Shown: piece after piece, positions 31,510 through 40,770 of the stretch
How the letters are laid out: every line of letters begins with the position of its first letter
Position numbering within the stretch: position 1 is the stretch's first letter
Origin: SAR86 cluster bacterium AG-422-O05
GTDB lineage: Bacteria > Pseudomonadota > Gammaproteobacteria > Magnimaribacterales > D2472
Length of the DNA: 52,523 nucleotides
Direction: 5' to 3'
NCBI GenBank assembly: GCA_003213495.1
Contig: QCMW01000001.1
Span: 874,181 to 926,703 of the forward strand
The notes under the pieces: model-generated
Seen by the model: the letters and a program-made list of their open reading frames with translations, nothing else
The model's database searches: none
What the model was told of the DNA's origin: nothing
Made by a program: the position numbers and the translations under genes

Positions 31510-32595
31510 TTAATCTTTTGGCATAGATTCAACATATAGAGATGTTGATGGATAAGCAAAGTCAGAACCGCTTTCTTTAATTATATTCATAATTTGAAAT
31601 ATTAAAGCCTCTTTAAGCTCATTGAATGGAGCAAAACCCATTTTTGGAGCATAGGCAACAATCAACAAATCTATAGAGCTTTCTCCTAGTTCAACTATTC
31701 TAATTACTGGTTGAAATTCTCCATCTGAGAGAAAGCTGTCACTGTTAACAATGTAATCTTTAATATTATTTCTAATTTGTTCAAGCTGATCGACCGAAGT
31801 TGAGTAAATTAAATTTATTTTCCAATTTATTCTTCTGTTTTGCATTTCGCCATGATTTGTGACGTATACGTCTGATAAGTCTTTATTAGGTATTAACATT
31901 GGAGCACTGTCAAAACTCCTCACTATTGTTGATCTAAAACCAATAGATTCTACAATTCCATGAATTGAGCCTGCTTCAATTCTATCACCAGGTTGAAATC
32001 GACCTTCACCGATAATTAGTATCCCTGAAATAAGATTTTTAAATAAGTCTTGCGCACCTAAAGCTACAGCAACAGAAAACAAGCCCAGACCAGCAATCAA
32101 AGGACCAATTTGAATTCCAAAAATATCTAATATTACAGCTGCACCAATAACCCAAACAACAAATTTCGAGGCTCTTTCAAGCCACATTTGAATTGCCACA
32201 GTTAACCATGAACTGGTTGAAAGTGCTTCAAAAATTGGCTTAATACTATTAGCTAAAGCACTGAAGATAGTAAAAACGACAAACGCTTTTACTGTATTTG
32301 TTGCAATTTCTCCCACCAAACCACTTAAAGGCAAAATAAGAGTACATATGTATAGTGCAATTGTGATTGGGATTAAACCCAGTGGTCTTCTTAGTGCATT
32401 TAATATCTCATCATCAAGATTTGATTCAGTTTTATCAGCCAGTTTAGCAAGAGCTTTAATTACAATTGAAATAATAAATCCTCTAAAGAGAAGGGCTAAA
32501 AGAATAACCAATAAAGAGCTGATAATTGAGCCAAGGTCAATTCCAAAAAAGCCTCTATTCCAAACATCAGTAATTAAAGTAATAAAATCATCCAT
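31510..32595 (-). CDS. Mechanosensitive ion channel of the MscS family
   Basis: 361 residues. Four or five N-terminal helices precede the pore helix GPLIAGLGLFSVAVALGAQD (about 165-185) and the MscS beta domain with GRFQPGDRIEAGSIHGIVE and GFRSTIVRSFDSAPMLIPN. A C-terminal alpha/beta part follows. It releases small solutes upon sudden osmotic downshift. It lies in a minus-strand run between a YwaF-like membrane protein (2 bases upstream) and the SLC13 permease (11 bases downstream), so these are probably one transcript. Confidence 0.9.
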   Translation of the reverse strand: MDDFITLITDVWNRGFFGIDLGSIISSLLVILLALLFRGFIISIVIKALAKLADKTESNLDDEILNALRRPLGLIPITIALYICTLILPLSGLVGEIATNTVKAFVVFTIFSALANSIKPIFEALSTSSWLTVAIQMWLERASKFVVWVIGAAVILDIFGIQIGPLIAGLGLFSVAVALGAQDLFKNLISGILIIGEGRFQPGDRIEAGSIHGIVESIGFRSTIVRSFDSAPMLIPNKDLSDVYVTNHGEMQNRRINWKINLIYSTSVDQLEQIRNNIKDYIVNSDSFLSDGEFQPVIRIVELGESSIDLLIVAYAPKMGFAPFNELKEALIFQIMNIIKESGSDFAYPSTSLYVESMPKD

Positions 32596-32597
32596 AA

Positions 32598-33299
32598 TTA
32601 TTTTGATACCGTATCCTTAATAAAATAAGGTAAATAAATTAAATAAAAAACGGCAATGGCTAATGGTACTGTGAAGAAAAGACTGTGAGGCGGATCTGGG
32701 AACATATCCATTAGAGATGCACCGTCAGGTTTTGCTTGAAGGTACCAAAAATTTGCTGGCTCGCCAAGTAAATCATTAATCAAGTAAATATTTGGTAATA
32801 AAATAAACGCAGTAATTAAAGATACTGTAATAATATCTTTAGCATAAGGTCTGTTCCCTAAAGCTATGGTGGCATACATAATTGCAACCACTATCATTCC
32901 ATGGCCGATCATAAAATATATATAATCTAAATCATGATAAGTTATATCTGGAGTAAGTATTGCCATTGTCGCACCACCAAGACCCCAGAAGAAAGCACAT
33001 GTATATAAAATTCTAGGACCACCAAGTAAAAACCATACTAAAAATATTTCAGACAAGTCACACATGTGCAAAGGTAAAACTTCTCTCCAATCATAAGGAT
33101 TCTCTAACAGATATAGATCTTTGTATGGCGAAGAAATAATATGAAATGCAATTACGGCTATGATAATCCTTGCCATAGTTAGTTTTTGACTATCAGATTT
33201 ATTCTTATAGAACTTTGGTAGGAGAGCTGAAATCAAAATAACAATTGCAATTGTTAAAACATGAACTACTCCAAATATTTCGAAGGGTGTGCCGTACAT
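32598..33299 (-). CDS. YwaF-like integral membrane protein (TIGR02206 family)
   Basis: 233 residues with seven predicted helices. The family signature is LPLHMCDLSEIFLVW near 75-90, with ILTPDITYHDLDYIYFMIGH near 113. Members are of unknown function. It is the first gene of the group that runs into the MscS channel, with a 2-base gap. No Shine-Dalgarno is obvious. Confidence 0.8.
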   Translation of the reverse strand: MYGTPFEIFGVVHVLTIAIVILISALLPKFYKNKSDSQKLTMARIIIAVIAFHIISSPYKDLYLLENPYDWREVLPLHMCDLSEIFLVWFLLGGPRILYTCAFFWGLGGATMAILTPDITYHDLDYIYFMIGHGMIVVAIMYATIALGNRPYAKDIITVSLITAFILLPNIYLINDLLGEPANFWYLQAKPDGASLMDMFPDPPHSLFFTVPLAIAVFYLIYLPYFIKDTVSK

Positions 33300-33352
33300 T
33301 TTGAATCCCTGTTAATTTACCTATTCGTGATTATATTATTATTTAATTAACT

Positions 33353-35320
33353 TTAAAAACTATCTAGCAGTATTTGTTCTGTAAGGATTGATGGCAAAAC
33401 TTTAGATTCGCTCAAACCTGGCTTCCAATAAATATATAAAGGAACACCACTTCTACTGTAAGATTCTAGTGTTTCTAATATTTCAGTATCTTTATTTGTC
33501 CAGTCAGCTACAACATAATCAATATTGTTATCTTTTAAATATTCTTTAATTTTAGGTCTTGATAGAGCTATTTTGTCATTTGCCTGACATGTAATACACC
33601 ATGCTGCAGTAAAGTTAATTAAATAAGCTTGATTTGAATTCTTGTATCTAGCCTCAAGTTCAGAATCCCAAATGGTAAAAGTTGTATTATTTGAACCATC
33701 TACACCCATACCATTTGATTGATCATAATCATGAATAGATTTAGCTTCTATGATAATAATTATCAAAAGCAATAATGAATAGACTAAATTTATTTTTTTG
33801 TTATTTGAATTTTTTATTAACCATAAAACTAATGAAATCAATAACATACTTATTAGTAATCCAATTAATAAATCTGTGCTTGTTTGTTTGCTAAATACCC
33901 AAATCAACCATATAGCAGTTGCAAACATGGGAAAGGCAAAGAATTCTTTTAAAATCTCCATCCATTTGCCTGGTTTAGGCATAAAATTGATTAAATTTGG
34001 GTATATTGAAAGAATTAAATAAGGTAAGGCAAATCCTGTACCCAATGAAACAAAAATTGGCATTGTAACCCCATTCGGTTGTACAAGAGCATATCCAAGC
34101 GCTGGCGCCATTAATGGAGCAGTACAGGGGGAGGCTACAATTACAGCAAGAACACCCGTAAGAAATGAACCTAAAAAACTATTTGATGATTTGTTACCTA
34201 ATTTGGTTAAAGAAGAACCAATATTTAAATCGGTTAACAAAACCACTCCAATTATAAACATCAGAATGCTCAAAGTACCTACAATAAGCGGAGATTGAAG
34301 TTGGAAGCCCCAACCAAGATTAGTACCTACTTGTTTTAAAGCTAATAATGCCAAGCCCATAGCGATAAATGAGACCAATACACCTATGCAGAAAGATAAT
34401 GAATGAAATCTGATGCTAGTTGGTGATTCATTTCCCATAGAAACAAAACTTAAAACCTTAAGAGAAATCACAGGAAAAACACATGGCATTAGATTAAGTA
34501 TTAATCCTCCAATTAAAGCAAAAATTATTGCTTGAGCTAATGTTAATGTTGAATTGTTTTCTGATGTGAGTATTTGGGCATCAATAATAAAATTTTGATT
34601 TTGATTAATTGAAATTAAGCCTTTGAATTTTTCAAAAGAATTAAAATTTTTTAACAAAGGTATTTTGAGAAACCAATTATTCTCTTCTTTAATTAGGATT
34701 TGTTCAGCGGGATGATCTACAGTATTTTGATTTTCAATAAAAAATACTACATCTTCAATAGGATCATTAAATGAAAAACGAAGCTCTATAAAACCATTAT
34801 TGATGCGCGCTTTAACAGGTAAAACTGTTGTGGGAACTTTGTTATTCCAGTCAATCAGCTGATCATCATCTTTTATATCATTTAATGTTGTTTTAATTTT
34901 TGCCTTTTCTGGTATACAAACATCATCACAAATTAAAAAATCTAAATCTAATTCTATGTCGGCATTACCATCAAAATTTTTAACGTACTCAAAAGGGAAT
35001 ATAACAAAATCTTTATAGCCATAAGTCATCAGGGGGTCATAAGGGATTAATGCTGGAGTTGGCCATTTTATTTGACCAATAGAGATATTTTGACTTGTTT
35101 TCCAAATTATTTTTATTGGACCACCAGAATCACCAGGATTTTTCCAATAGGTATGCCAATTCTTTTGCATATCCATTTTTATTCCAATTAGATTTTTATC
35201 ATTTGATAACTCTGATTGGTTATATTTGATTAAAGAAATTTCTGCATGACCAGAATTTACTGAGTTAGCATTGATATTAACTACAAAAAGAAAAAGTAAT
35301 ATTATTTTGGATAATTTCAT
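33353..35320 (-). CDS. DsbD/ScsB-type thiol:disulfide interchange protein
   Basis: A 655-residue membrane protein that moves reducing power from cytoplasmic thioredoxin to periplasmic targets. It has a signal peptide, an N-terminal beta domain of the ScsB type (HAEISLIKYNQSEL, NWHTYWKNPGDSGGP, with the CDDVCIP pair near 125), eight helices with the two key Cys in LMPCVFPVISLK and VASPCTAPLMAP, and a C-terminal thioredoxin domain with AAWCITCQANDK. The N-terminal domain is more like ScsB than classic DsbD. The ATG at 35320 is preferred because it opens a clean signal peptide; a longer reading from 35368 adds Cys-rich residues. Confidence 0.9.
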   Translation of the reverse strand: MKLSKIILLFLFVVNINANSVNSGHAEISLIKYNQSELSNDKNLIGIKMDMQKNWHTYWKNPGDSGGPIKIIWKTSQNISIGQIKWPTPALIPYDPLMTYGYKDFVIFPFEYVKNFDGNADIELDLDFLICDDVCIPEKAKIKTTLNDIKDDDQLIDWNNKVPTTVLPVKARINNGFIELRFSFNDPIEDVVFFIENQNTVDHPAEQILIKEENNWFLKIPLLKNFNSFEKFKGLISINQNQNFIIDAQILTSENNSTLTLAQAIIFALIGGLILNLMPCVFPVISLKVLSFVSMGNESPTSIRFHSLSFCIGVLVSFIAMGLALLALKQVGTNLGWGFQLQSPLIVGTLSILMFIIGVVLLTDLNIGSSLTKLGNKSSNSFLGSFLTGVLAVIVASPCTAPLMAPALGYALVQPNGVTMPIFVSLGTGFALPYLILSIYPNLINFMPKPGKWMEILKEFFAFPMFATAIWLIWVFSKQTSTDLLIGLLISMLLISLVLWLIKNSNNKKINLVYSLLLLIIIIIEAKSIHDYDQSNGMGVDGSNNTTFTIWDSELEARYKNSNQAYLINFTAAWCITCQANDKIALSRPKIKEYLKDNNIDYVVADWTNKDTEILETLESYSRSGVPLYIYWKPGLSESKVLPSILTEQILLDSF

Positions 35321-35386
35321 TTTATAGTTTTTTATTGTACTAATTGGGGCACATATTATGCACCCCAATTAACTTTTTGTGGAGAT

Positions 35387-35839
35387 TTATTTACTTGAGA
35401 TTCTTTTTGGTGTTTTGATCTCAATTGTTCTTGGTTTTTTTTCATCAGGAATTATTTTTTCTAGATTAACTGTAAGTAATCCATTAATTAATTCCGCTCC
35501 TTGAACAACAACATCTTCAGATAATGTGAACTGTTGTTTAAATGCTCTTTGAGCAATTCCTTGATAGACAACCTTATTCTCTCCATTAATGACTTCTGTT
35601 TTTGGCCCATCATAACTGATGGTAAGAACGCCATCTGCAAGTTCAACCTGAATATCATTTTTAGATAATCCAGCAACAGCTACTTCAATAGCAAAAAAGT
35701 TACCATCTTTGCTGATGTTGTATGGTGGATAACTAGAGGAGCGATCATTTGACTCAGATAATCGTTGTAATCTATCAAATAATGGCTCAAATCCAAGAAC
35801 GCGTGTTGTAAAAAACGGATCTGTAAAATTAAGTATCAT
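35387..35839 (-). CDS. Hsp20-family small heat shock protein (IbpA-like)
   Basis: A 150-residue holdase chaperone that binds unfolding proteins. The alpha-crystallin domain spans about 33-135: PPYNISKDGNFFAIEVAVAG, LADGVLTISYDG, GIAQRAFKQQFTLSEDV and the conserved NGLLTVNLEK. The C-terminal anchoring tail has RTIEIKTPK, an I-x-I type motif. It has a strong Shine-Dalgarno (AAGGAGG, complement 35846-35852), but that sequence is paired in the leader hairpin at 35843-35861, which suggests heat-controlled translation. Confidence 0.93.
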   Translation of the reverse strand: MILNFTDPFFTTRVLGFEPLFDRLQRLSESNDRSSSYPPYNISKDGNFFAIEVAVAGLSKNDIQVELADGVLTISYDGPKTEVINGENKVVYQGIAQRAFKQQFTLSEDVVVQGAELINGLLTVNLEKIIPDEKKPRTIEIKTPKRISSK

Positions 35840-35842
35840 ATT

Positions 35843-35893
35843 AGTCCTCCTTAAAGCGACTTTTGGTATGTTTTTATTATTAAAAACACATAC
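35843..35893 (-). promoter_or_regulatory. ROSE-like RNA thermometer in hsp20 leader
   Basis: Two hairpins lie in the minus-strand leader. The distal one (35893-35866) pairs GTATGTGTTTTTA with TAAAAACATAC. The proximal one (35861-35843) pairs AGTCGCT with AGGACT around loop TTAAGG, with one bulged G, and hides the Shine-Dalgarno. The arm TCGCT facing AGGA, with a bulged G, is the hallmark of ROSE elements, which open on heating in rhizobial and enterobacterial small heat shock mRNAs. Confidence 0.6.
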
Positions 35894-35931
35894 TTGTTTA
35901 ATGCGAAGACCCTTTATGGCATCTTCATCAT

Positions 35932-35963
35932 ATTATACTTATAGCCATTTTTATTTTTTTCAA
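35932..35963 (-). promoter_or_regulatory. Possible promoter of hsp20
   Basis: On the minus strand, TTGAAA (35963-35958) and TATAAT (35937-35932) are 20 bases apart, too far for an ideal sigma-70 promoter. A closer TATAAG lies in between. A sigma-32 site is not convincing. Transcription from here gives a leader of about 85 bases, enough to hold both hairpins. Confidence 0.3.
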
Positions 35964-36034
35964 CTTCTTGTAGGAAAATACAATAAAATTTACTTGAATT
36001 AGAACTTTAATATAAATAATATGTCTATAAAGAT

Positions 36035-36442
36035 ATGTATAAATTAATTTTTACCCCATTATTACTAATTTTTTCCCTAGATTTTGTTGCTGATGATGAC
36101 AAAGTTAACATAGAAGCTGGACAAACTTGGCTACTGGAGTCAAAGAGCAATAGACTCTCAATATCAAACAGTGAAGTTTTGTTCTTTTTTTCAAGCGATG
36201 CTTACAATACATATCAGGCCAGAAGATTTTCTGATTGGGATCAATTTTCCATTGTTGATGGAAGAGATCTTGTTAGACTAAATACTGGAGACAAAATTAA
36301 AATTATCAAACCAAAGCATCATAAAAAAATATATGAAGTCATGCTTTTAGATGGTTTTGAAAAAAACAGAACTTATTTTGTTATTACAGAAGACCTTTTA
36401 AAAGATTTCGTTATAAGTGAGGAGAAAAACACTGAAATATAA
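36035..36442 (+). CDS. Secreted protein, unknown function
   Basis: 135 residues with a signal peptide (about 1-19, cleavage near VAD). The mature part is mixed beta (AGQTWLLESKSNRLSISNSE, SDWDQFSIVDGRDLVRLNTG) and has no Cys. No family is recognised. It overlaps the following glycine-zipper protein by 26 bases, so the two are probably coupled. Confidence 0.55.
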   Translation: MYKLIFTPLLLIFSLDFVADDDKVNIEAGQTWLLESKSNRLSISNSEVLFFFSSDAYNTYQARRFSDWDQFSIVDGRDLVRLNTGDKIKIIKPKHHKKIYEVMLLDGFEKNRTYFVITEDLLKDFVISEEKNTEI

Positions 36443-36896
36443 AAACTACATAGCATTTAGTCTGATTGTTTCTATGACTTACTCTTGCACTAATATGAGC
36501 TTGGCTCCAGATGTTGTTAAGCGTGAAGATGCACAAAAACAGCAGTATGTTGTCATTGGAGTTATTGAGGATATTAATGAGGTAATCATAGAAGGTGATC
36601 GAGAAGCTGGCGCTATTGCTGGAGGATTAATTGGTGGTGCTGCAGGAAAAAGTGTTACAGACTCAGAACCTGAATCAGACATAGCTACTGTTATTGGTGG
36701 ATTAGTTGGTTCTGCTGTTGGGGCAGAATTAGGTTCAAATTTTACTCAAAAGGAAGGAATTGAATTATTAATTAGAACTGAAACAGGAAGATTAATTTCT
36801 ATCATTCAAGAAGTTAGTAACTATGATTTTGTACTTAATCAAAAAGTTCGAATTATTAAAAGAAATGGAAAATCTAGAGTAATACCATTTAATTAA
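36417..36896 (+). CDS. Glycine-zipper outer-membrane lipoprotein (SlyB/Pcp-like)
   Basis: 159 residues with a lipoprotein signal ending in lipobox TYSC (Cys24), then a glycine-zipper region EAGAIAGGLIGGAAGKS and IGGLVGSAVGAELGSN (about 62-105) of the Rick_17kDa/SlyB type, then a beta-rich tail (ELLIRTETGRLISI). Such lipoproteins stabilise the outer membrane. The GTG at 36417 is the longest start; a CTG at 36432 with AGGAG before it is possible. It overlaps the preceding gene and its TAA shares a base with recX (TAATG). Confidence 0.75.
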   Translation: MRRKTLKYKNYIAFSLIVSMTYSCTNMSLAPDVVKREDAQKQQYVVIGVIEDINEVIIEGDREAGAIAGGLIGGAAGKSVTDSEPESDIATVIGGLVGSAVGAELGSNFTQKEGIELLIRTETGRLISIIQEVSNYDFVLNQKVRIIKRNGKSRVIPFN

Positions 36897-37348
36897 TGAC
36901 ATCTGAACTTTTTTCAGCAATTTATAATAAAGCATTAGATATATTATCCAGAAGAGAACATTCTGTTTTAGAATTAAAGCAAAAGCTAAAAAAAAAATAT
37001 GATATAGAAGATGATATCGAAGAAACTATATTTCGACTAAAAAAAAATAATTTGCTAAATGACTACAGGTTTTCTGAATCATATGTTGTTTATAGAAAGA
37101 GAAAGGGATTTGGACCAGTTAAAATTTCTAAAGAACTTGAATCAAAAGGCGTAGCAGAAGTTATAATTTTTGAAGTATTAGATAATGAAGGTGGTTGGGT
37201 CGAAGCTGCAAATAAGGCTTTCTCAAAACGCTTTAAGGAGGGCCCGTCAACTGATACAAAAACTTTATTGAAACAAAAGAGTTTCTTATACAACCGAGGG
37301 TTTGATTTTAAAGAAATTGAATCAGTTTTAAGTGATGACATGTTATGA
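36896..37348 (+). CDS. recX: Regulatory protein RecX
   Basis: A 150-residue, all-helical RecX of three tandem three-helix repeats, which binds RecA filaments and limits recombination. The family patterns ALDILSRREHSVLELKQKL, LNDYRFSESYVVYRKRKGFG and KISKELESKGV are visible. It starts with TAATG overlap on the preceding lipoprotein, not next to recA as is common. It ends 9 bases before dnaX. Confidence 0.85.
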   Translation: MTSELFSAIYNKALDILSRREHSVLELKQKLKKKYDIEDDIEETIFRLKKNNLLNDYRFSESYVVYRKRKGFGPVKISKELESKGVAEVIIFEVLDNEGGWVEAANKAFSKRFKEGPSTDTKTLLKQKSFLYNRGFDFKEIESVLSDDML

Positions 37349-37357
37349 TTTGTTGCT

Positions 37358-38944
37358 ATGTCTTATGAGGTATTAGCAAGAAAATATAGACCATCAAATT
37401 TTGAAGAAGTTGTTGGTCAAGAGCACATTATAAAAGCATTAGTAAATAGTTTAGATCAAAATAAGTTACACCAAGCTTTTATATTTTCTGGAACAAGAGG
37501 GGTCGGTAAAACTACTCTAGGAAGGATACTTGCAAAATGTCTTAATTGTTTATCATCTGACAAACCTATTTCATCTCCATGCAATGAATGTTCAAACTGC
37601 AAAGAAATCAAAGCAGGACGGTCGTTAGATTTTTTTGAACAAGACGCTGCCTCTCAAAGGGGTATAGACGCTATGAAAGAACTCCTTCAAACAGTTCCAC
37701 AATCTCCATCAAACGGAAGATACAAAATATATCTTTTAGATGAAGCTCATCAACTTACAACTGAAAGTTTTAATGCACTACTAAAAAATTTAGAAGAGCC
37801 TCCAAAACATGTTGTTTTTATTTTGGCTACAACTAATCCAGAAAAACTTCCTAAAACAATACAGTCAAGGTGCTTACAATTAAATTTAAAAACAGTTAAT
37901 GAGGAAATCCTATCAGCTCATTTAACAAAAATTTTAGATCTTGAGGCCATTGAATTTGATAAAGAAAGTGTCAAGCTAATATCTAAGTCTGCAAAAGGTT
38001 CTGTAAGAGATGCTTTAACTCTTCTTGACCAATCAATCGCTTATGGTAATGGCTTTTTAAAATCAGATGATATAAAGAAGTTATTAGGAACAATAGATGA
38101 TTCAATGTTATTTGAATTAATTGAATCAATCACAGATGGAAATAGCGAACATGCATTTAATATGCTTTCAGAAATTGAGGAGCTTGCACCAGAATATGAT
38201 TCAATTCTTAAGGACATGATTGCTGTTTTGCACAAAGTATCAATTCATCAGGCTCTAGAAAACTCAACTGATAATAGAGTCATAGATTTAGCCAAAAAAA
38301 TTGATAAAGAGTTCTGTCAGTTGTTATATGAAATAGCAATCAATTCATATAGTAAATTTTCCGTACACCCTAATCCAAAAGAAGCTCTTGAGCTTTGTTT
38401 GCTGAGGATGTTGACGTTCAATCCTCTTCAAAAACTATCAGAAAATAATACTAACCAGAGTGTTGAAAAAGTTGAAAAAAAAAATTTAAAAAAAAATGAA
38501 AAAACGTTTCACAAAACTCAAAATCTCAAAGCATTAGAACCCTCATACAATTTAATAAAATTTAAAGATAATAATGAGTGGATAAAGTATTTTAATTCTC
38601 TTGAGTTAAGTCAATTCGTTAAAAATATTTTTGGAGCAATGTCTTTTTTATCATTTGAAGATGATGAATTATTTTTAATGTGCCATAAGCATTCGCCTAA
38701 AGATATTAATGACAATTGGATGTCTGAATTTAAGGACGCTTTAAAAACTTCATTTTCGAAAGAAATTACTGTAAAAATTGAAGAAGGAGAAGTTAAGGAA
38801 ACACCATTTAGCTATAATATTAGAAAAGATGAAGAAGCTATAAGTAAGTCAAAATTAGAAATTGAAAAAGATAAAGATATACAAAATTTTTTAAAAAAAT
38901 TTAATGCAAAAATTAAAGCCAATTCAATTAAGCCAATAAAATGA
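37358..38944 (+). CDS. dnaX: DNA polymerase III subunit gamma/tau
   Basis: A 528-residue clamp-loader subunit. AAA+ core: Walker A GTRGVGKTT (about 45-53), zinc module with CLNC, CNEC and C of NCKE (about 63-85), Walker B LLDEAHQ near 126, and sensor ATTNPEKLPKTIQSRC (about 158-173). Domain III follows to about 370, then a Lys/Asn-rich linker and the tau-specific C-terminal part. The linker is encoded by A10 and A9 runs (38475-38484 and 38488-38496), where a one-base slip would stop translation and make a gamma form of about 376-393 residues. The TGA overlaps the recR start (ATGA). Confidence 0.95.
   Translation: MSYEVLARKYRPSNFEEVVGQEHIIKALVNSLDQNKLHQAFIFSGTRGVGKTTLGRILAKCLNCLSSDKPISSPCNECSNCKEIKAGRSLDFFEQDAASQRGIDAMKELLQTVPQSPSNGRYKIYLLDEAHQLTTESFNALLKNLEEPPKHVVFILATTNPEKLPKTIQSRCLQLNLKTVNEEILSAHLTKILDLEAIEFDKESVKLISKSAKGSVRDALTLLDQSIAYGNGFLKSDDIKKLLGTIDDSMLFELIESITDGNSEHAFNMLSEIEELAPEYDSILKDMIAVLHKVSIHQALENSTDNRVIDLAKKIDKEFCQLLYEIAINSYSKFSVHPNPKEALELCLLRMLTFNPLQKLSENNTNQSVEKVEKKNLKKNEKTFHKTQNLKALEPSYNLIKFKDNNEWIKYFNSLELSQFVKNIFGAMSFLSFEDDELFLMCHKHSPKDINDNWMSEFKDALKTSFSKEITVKIEEGEVKETPFSYNIRKDEEAISKSKLEIEKDKDIQNFLKKFNAKIKANSIKPIK
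38475..38496 (+). other. Slippery A10 and A9 runs in dnaX
   Basis: A10 (38475-38484) and A9 (38488-38496) flank TTT right after domain III. Losing one A from A10 gives an immediate TAA (376 residues); gaining one gives a stop after 393 residues; gaining one in A9 gives TGA after 380. The placement is like the A9 slip site of Thermus dnaX. Confidence 0.5.
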
Positions 38945-39537
38945 ACAAAGATTTATTATTAGAACTTATAAATGCATTAACAATTTTACCTGGAGTTGGA
39001 AAGAAATCTGCTCAAAGAATGGCTCTTTATTTACTTGATAAAAATAAAGATGGGGCAAGGATTTTGGCAAATACATTAGCAGATGCTGTTGATAACATCC
39101 AAAGATGTTCGTCTTGCAGAATGTTAACTTCTAATGAGGTATGCAGTGTATGTGATGATAATTCAAGAGATGATTTAAGCATTTGTGTTGTTGAAAATCC
39201 ATCTGATGTTCTGGCCATTGAGTCTACTGGAGGTTATAGAGGTAAATACTTCGTTTTAATGGGCAGGCTATCACCAATCGATGGAATCGGTCCCGAGGAT
39301 ATTGGAATAGATGATTTATTAAAATTAATTGAATCAAAAAGTGTAAAAGAGATTATATTAGCAACAAGCAGCACAGTTGAAGGTGATGCAACTGCTATAT
39401 ATATTAAAGATCACGTTAAAACAGCCAAAGTTTCACGAATTTCTTATGGTATTCCAATTGGTGGAGAGTTAGAGTATGTTGATGGAACTACAATTGCAAG
39501 AGCAATAGAAGGAAGGATAGAAGTTAATGTCGATTAA
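38941..39537 (+). CDS. recR: Recombination mediator RecR
   Basis: A 198-residue protein that loads RecA at gaps with RecF and RecO. Features in order: helix-hairpin-helix [17 protein letters not shown] (about 17-33), C4 zinc finger CSSCRML...CSVC (about 56-71), and Toprim domain with [29 protein letters not shown] and [13 protein letters not shown]. The start overlaps the dnaX stop. The ybaB/ebfC gene that usually lies between dnaX and recR is absent here. Confidence 0.95.
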   Translation: MNKDLLLELINALTILPGVGKKSAQRMALYLLDKNKDGARILANTLADAVDNIQRCSSCRMLTSNEVCSVCDDNSRDDLSICVVENPSDVLAIESTGGYRGKYFVLMGRLSPIDGIGPEDIGIDDLLKLIESKSVKEIILATSSTVEGDATAIYIKDHVKTAKVSRISYGIPIGGELEYVDGTTIARAIEGRIEVNVD

Positions 39538-40096
39538 GTCAGATAAGTGGATAAAAGATATGTCAATTAATCATGAAATGATTAAACCATTTTCTGAGGG
39601 TCAGGTAAGGCTTGACGACAGCGGCAATAAACTTATTTCTTATGGCGTATCGAGCTATGGTTACGATGTTAGATGTTCAAATGAATTTAAAGTTTTCACA
39701 AATATTCATTCGGCAGTTGTAGACCCTAAATCATTTGACGAAAAAAGCTTTGTTGATATCAATTCTGATGTATGCATTATTCCTCCAAATTCTTTTGCTT
39801 TAGCAAGAACTATTGAGTATTTTAAAATACCAAGAAATGTTTTAACTGTTTGCCTAGGAAAATCCACTTATGCTAGATGTGGAATTATTGTAAACGTAAC
39901 ACCTCTAGAACCAGAATGGGAAGGGCACGTAACACTAGAGTTCTCGAATACTACAAACTTACCAGCAAAAATTTATGCAGGAGAAGGAGTTGCACAAATG
40001 TTATTTTTTGAGTCTGATGAGGTTTGTGAAGTTAGCTATAAAGATCGTGGCGGTAAATATCAAGGACAAACCGGTGTTACATTACCCAAAACTTAA
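39527..40096 (+). CDS. dcd: dCTP deaminase
   Basis: A 189-residue enzyme that turns dCTP into dUTP as the main route to dTMP. It has [16 protein letters not shown] near 40, [40 protein letters not shown] with catalytic Glu near 138, and the C-terminal [15 protein letters not shown]. It starts 10 bases before the recR stop and ends overlapping the convergent DUF3108 gene by 15 bases. Confidence 0.95.
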   Translation: MSIKSDKWIKDMSINHEMIKPFSEGQVRLDDSGNKLISYGVSSYGYDVRCSNEFKVFTNIHSAVVDPKSFDEKSFVDINSDVCIIPPNSFALARTIEYFKIPRNVLTVCLGKSTYARCGIIVNVTPLEPEWEGHVTLEFSNTTNLPAKIYAGEGVAQMLFFESDEVCEVSYKDRGGKYQGQTGVTLPKT

Positions 40097-40762
40097 GATC
40101 TCCTCCAAATTTAAGGTATTTTTTCTTTCTGGATTGATATCAATAATTTTTAAAAACATGTATTCGTATTTTTCCATCAAAAAATATGTAACTTTTCTAT
40201 CACTCCCTTCCCTTGATCTTTGTAAAACAATGCAATTAATCTTTTCTTCATTGAAGACACACATTTCGCTTCCTATTACTTCAAAATCATATTCTTTGTA
40301 GTCACCTTTTTGCATATCTACAATATTAAGACTAAATTCTGTTTTGTTCTCTTTAATGAGTGTTCTTATCATTATCTGAACATTTAATGGATCCATTATC
40401 AAAACATCTTGATTTAAAATTTTGAACCAATCATTACTACCTTTCGATATGATCTGATTTTCTTCATAATCGAATTCAATAAACTGATCTCTATTTAAAA
40501 ATTTAGGTTTAATTTTTACATCGTATGATTTTGGAATAACTTTATAGTCTTCAAAATGAAACAAAGACGAAAAATTCATTCCTACAAATAAGTTAGAGGC
40601 TTGAAACTCAATCTCATATCCCTTTGAGTTTTTATTAAACTTTCTTATTCCAGTAATGTTGATTTCATCAGATTCAAACTTATATTTTGCTTCATAGAAT
40701 GGCAGCTCGACAGCATTAACGCTAAATATAGTTATAAATAAAATAAAAATATTAAATTTCAT
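40082..40762 (-). CDS. DUF3108 exported protein
   Basis: 226 residues with a signal peptide (about 1-17, [17 protein letters not shown]). The mature beta-rich domain has [40 protein letters not shown], and YDVKIKPKF, the pattern of DUF3108, an envelope protein family found next to purN in many gammaproteobacteria. Function is unknown. It follows purN after 8 bases on the same strand. Confidence 0.8.
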   Translation of the reverse strand: MKFNIFILFITIFSVNAVELPFYEAKYKFESDEINITGIRKFNKNSKGYEIEFQASNLFVGMNFSSLFHFEDYKVIPKSYDVKIKPKFLNRDQFIEFDYEENQIISKGSNDWFKILNQDVLIMDPLNVQIMIRTLIKENKTEFSLNIVDMQKGDYKEYDFEVIGSEMCVFNEEKINCIVLQRSREGSDRKVTYFLMEKYEYMFLKIIDINPERKNTLNLEEILSFG

Positions 40763-40770
40763 TTCAACGA

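Noticed and set aside
35880-35965. A sigma-32 promoter for hsp20
   Set aside because: No CTTGAA/CCCCAT-like pair with correct spacing could be found; only a weak sigma-70-like pair is visible.
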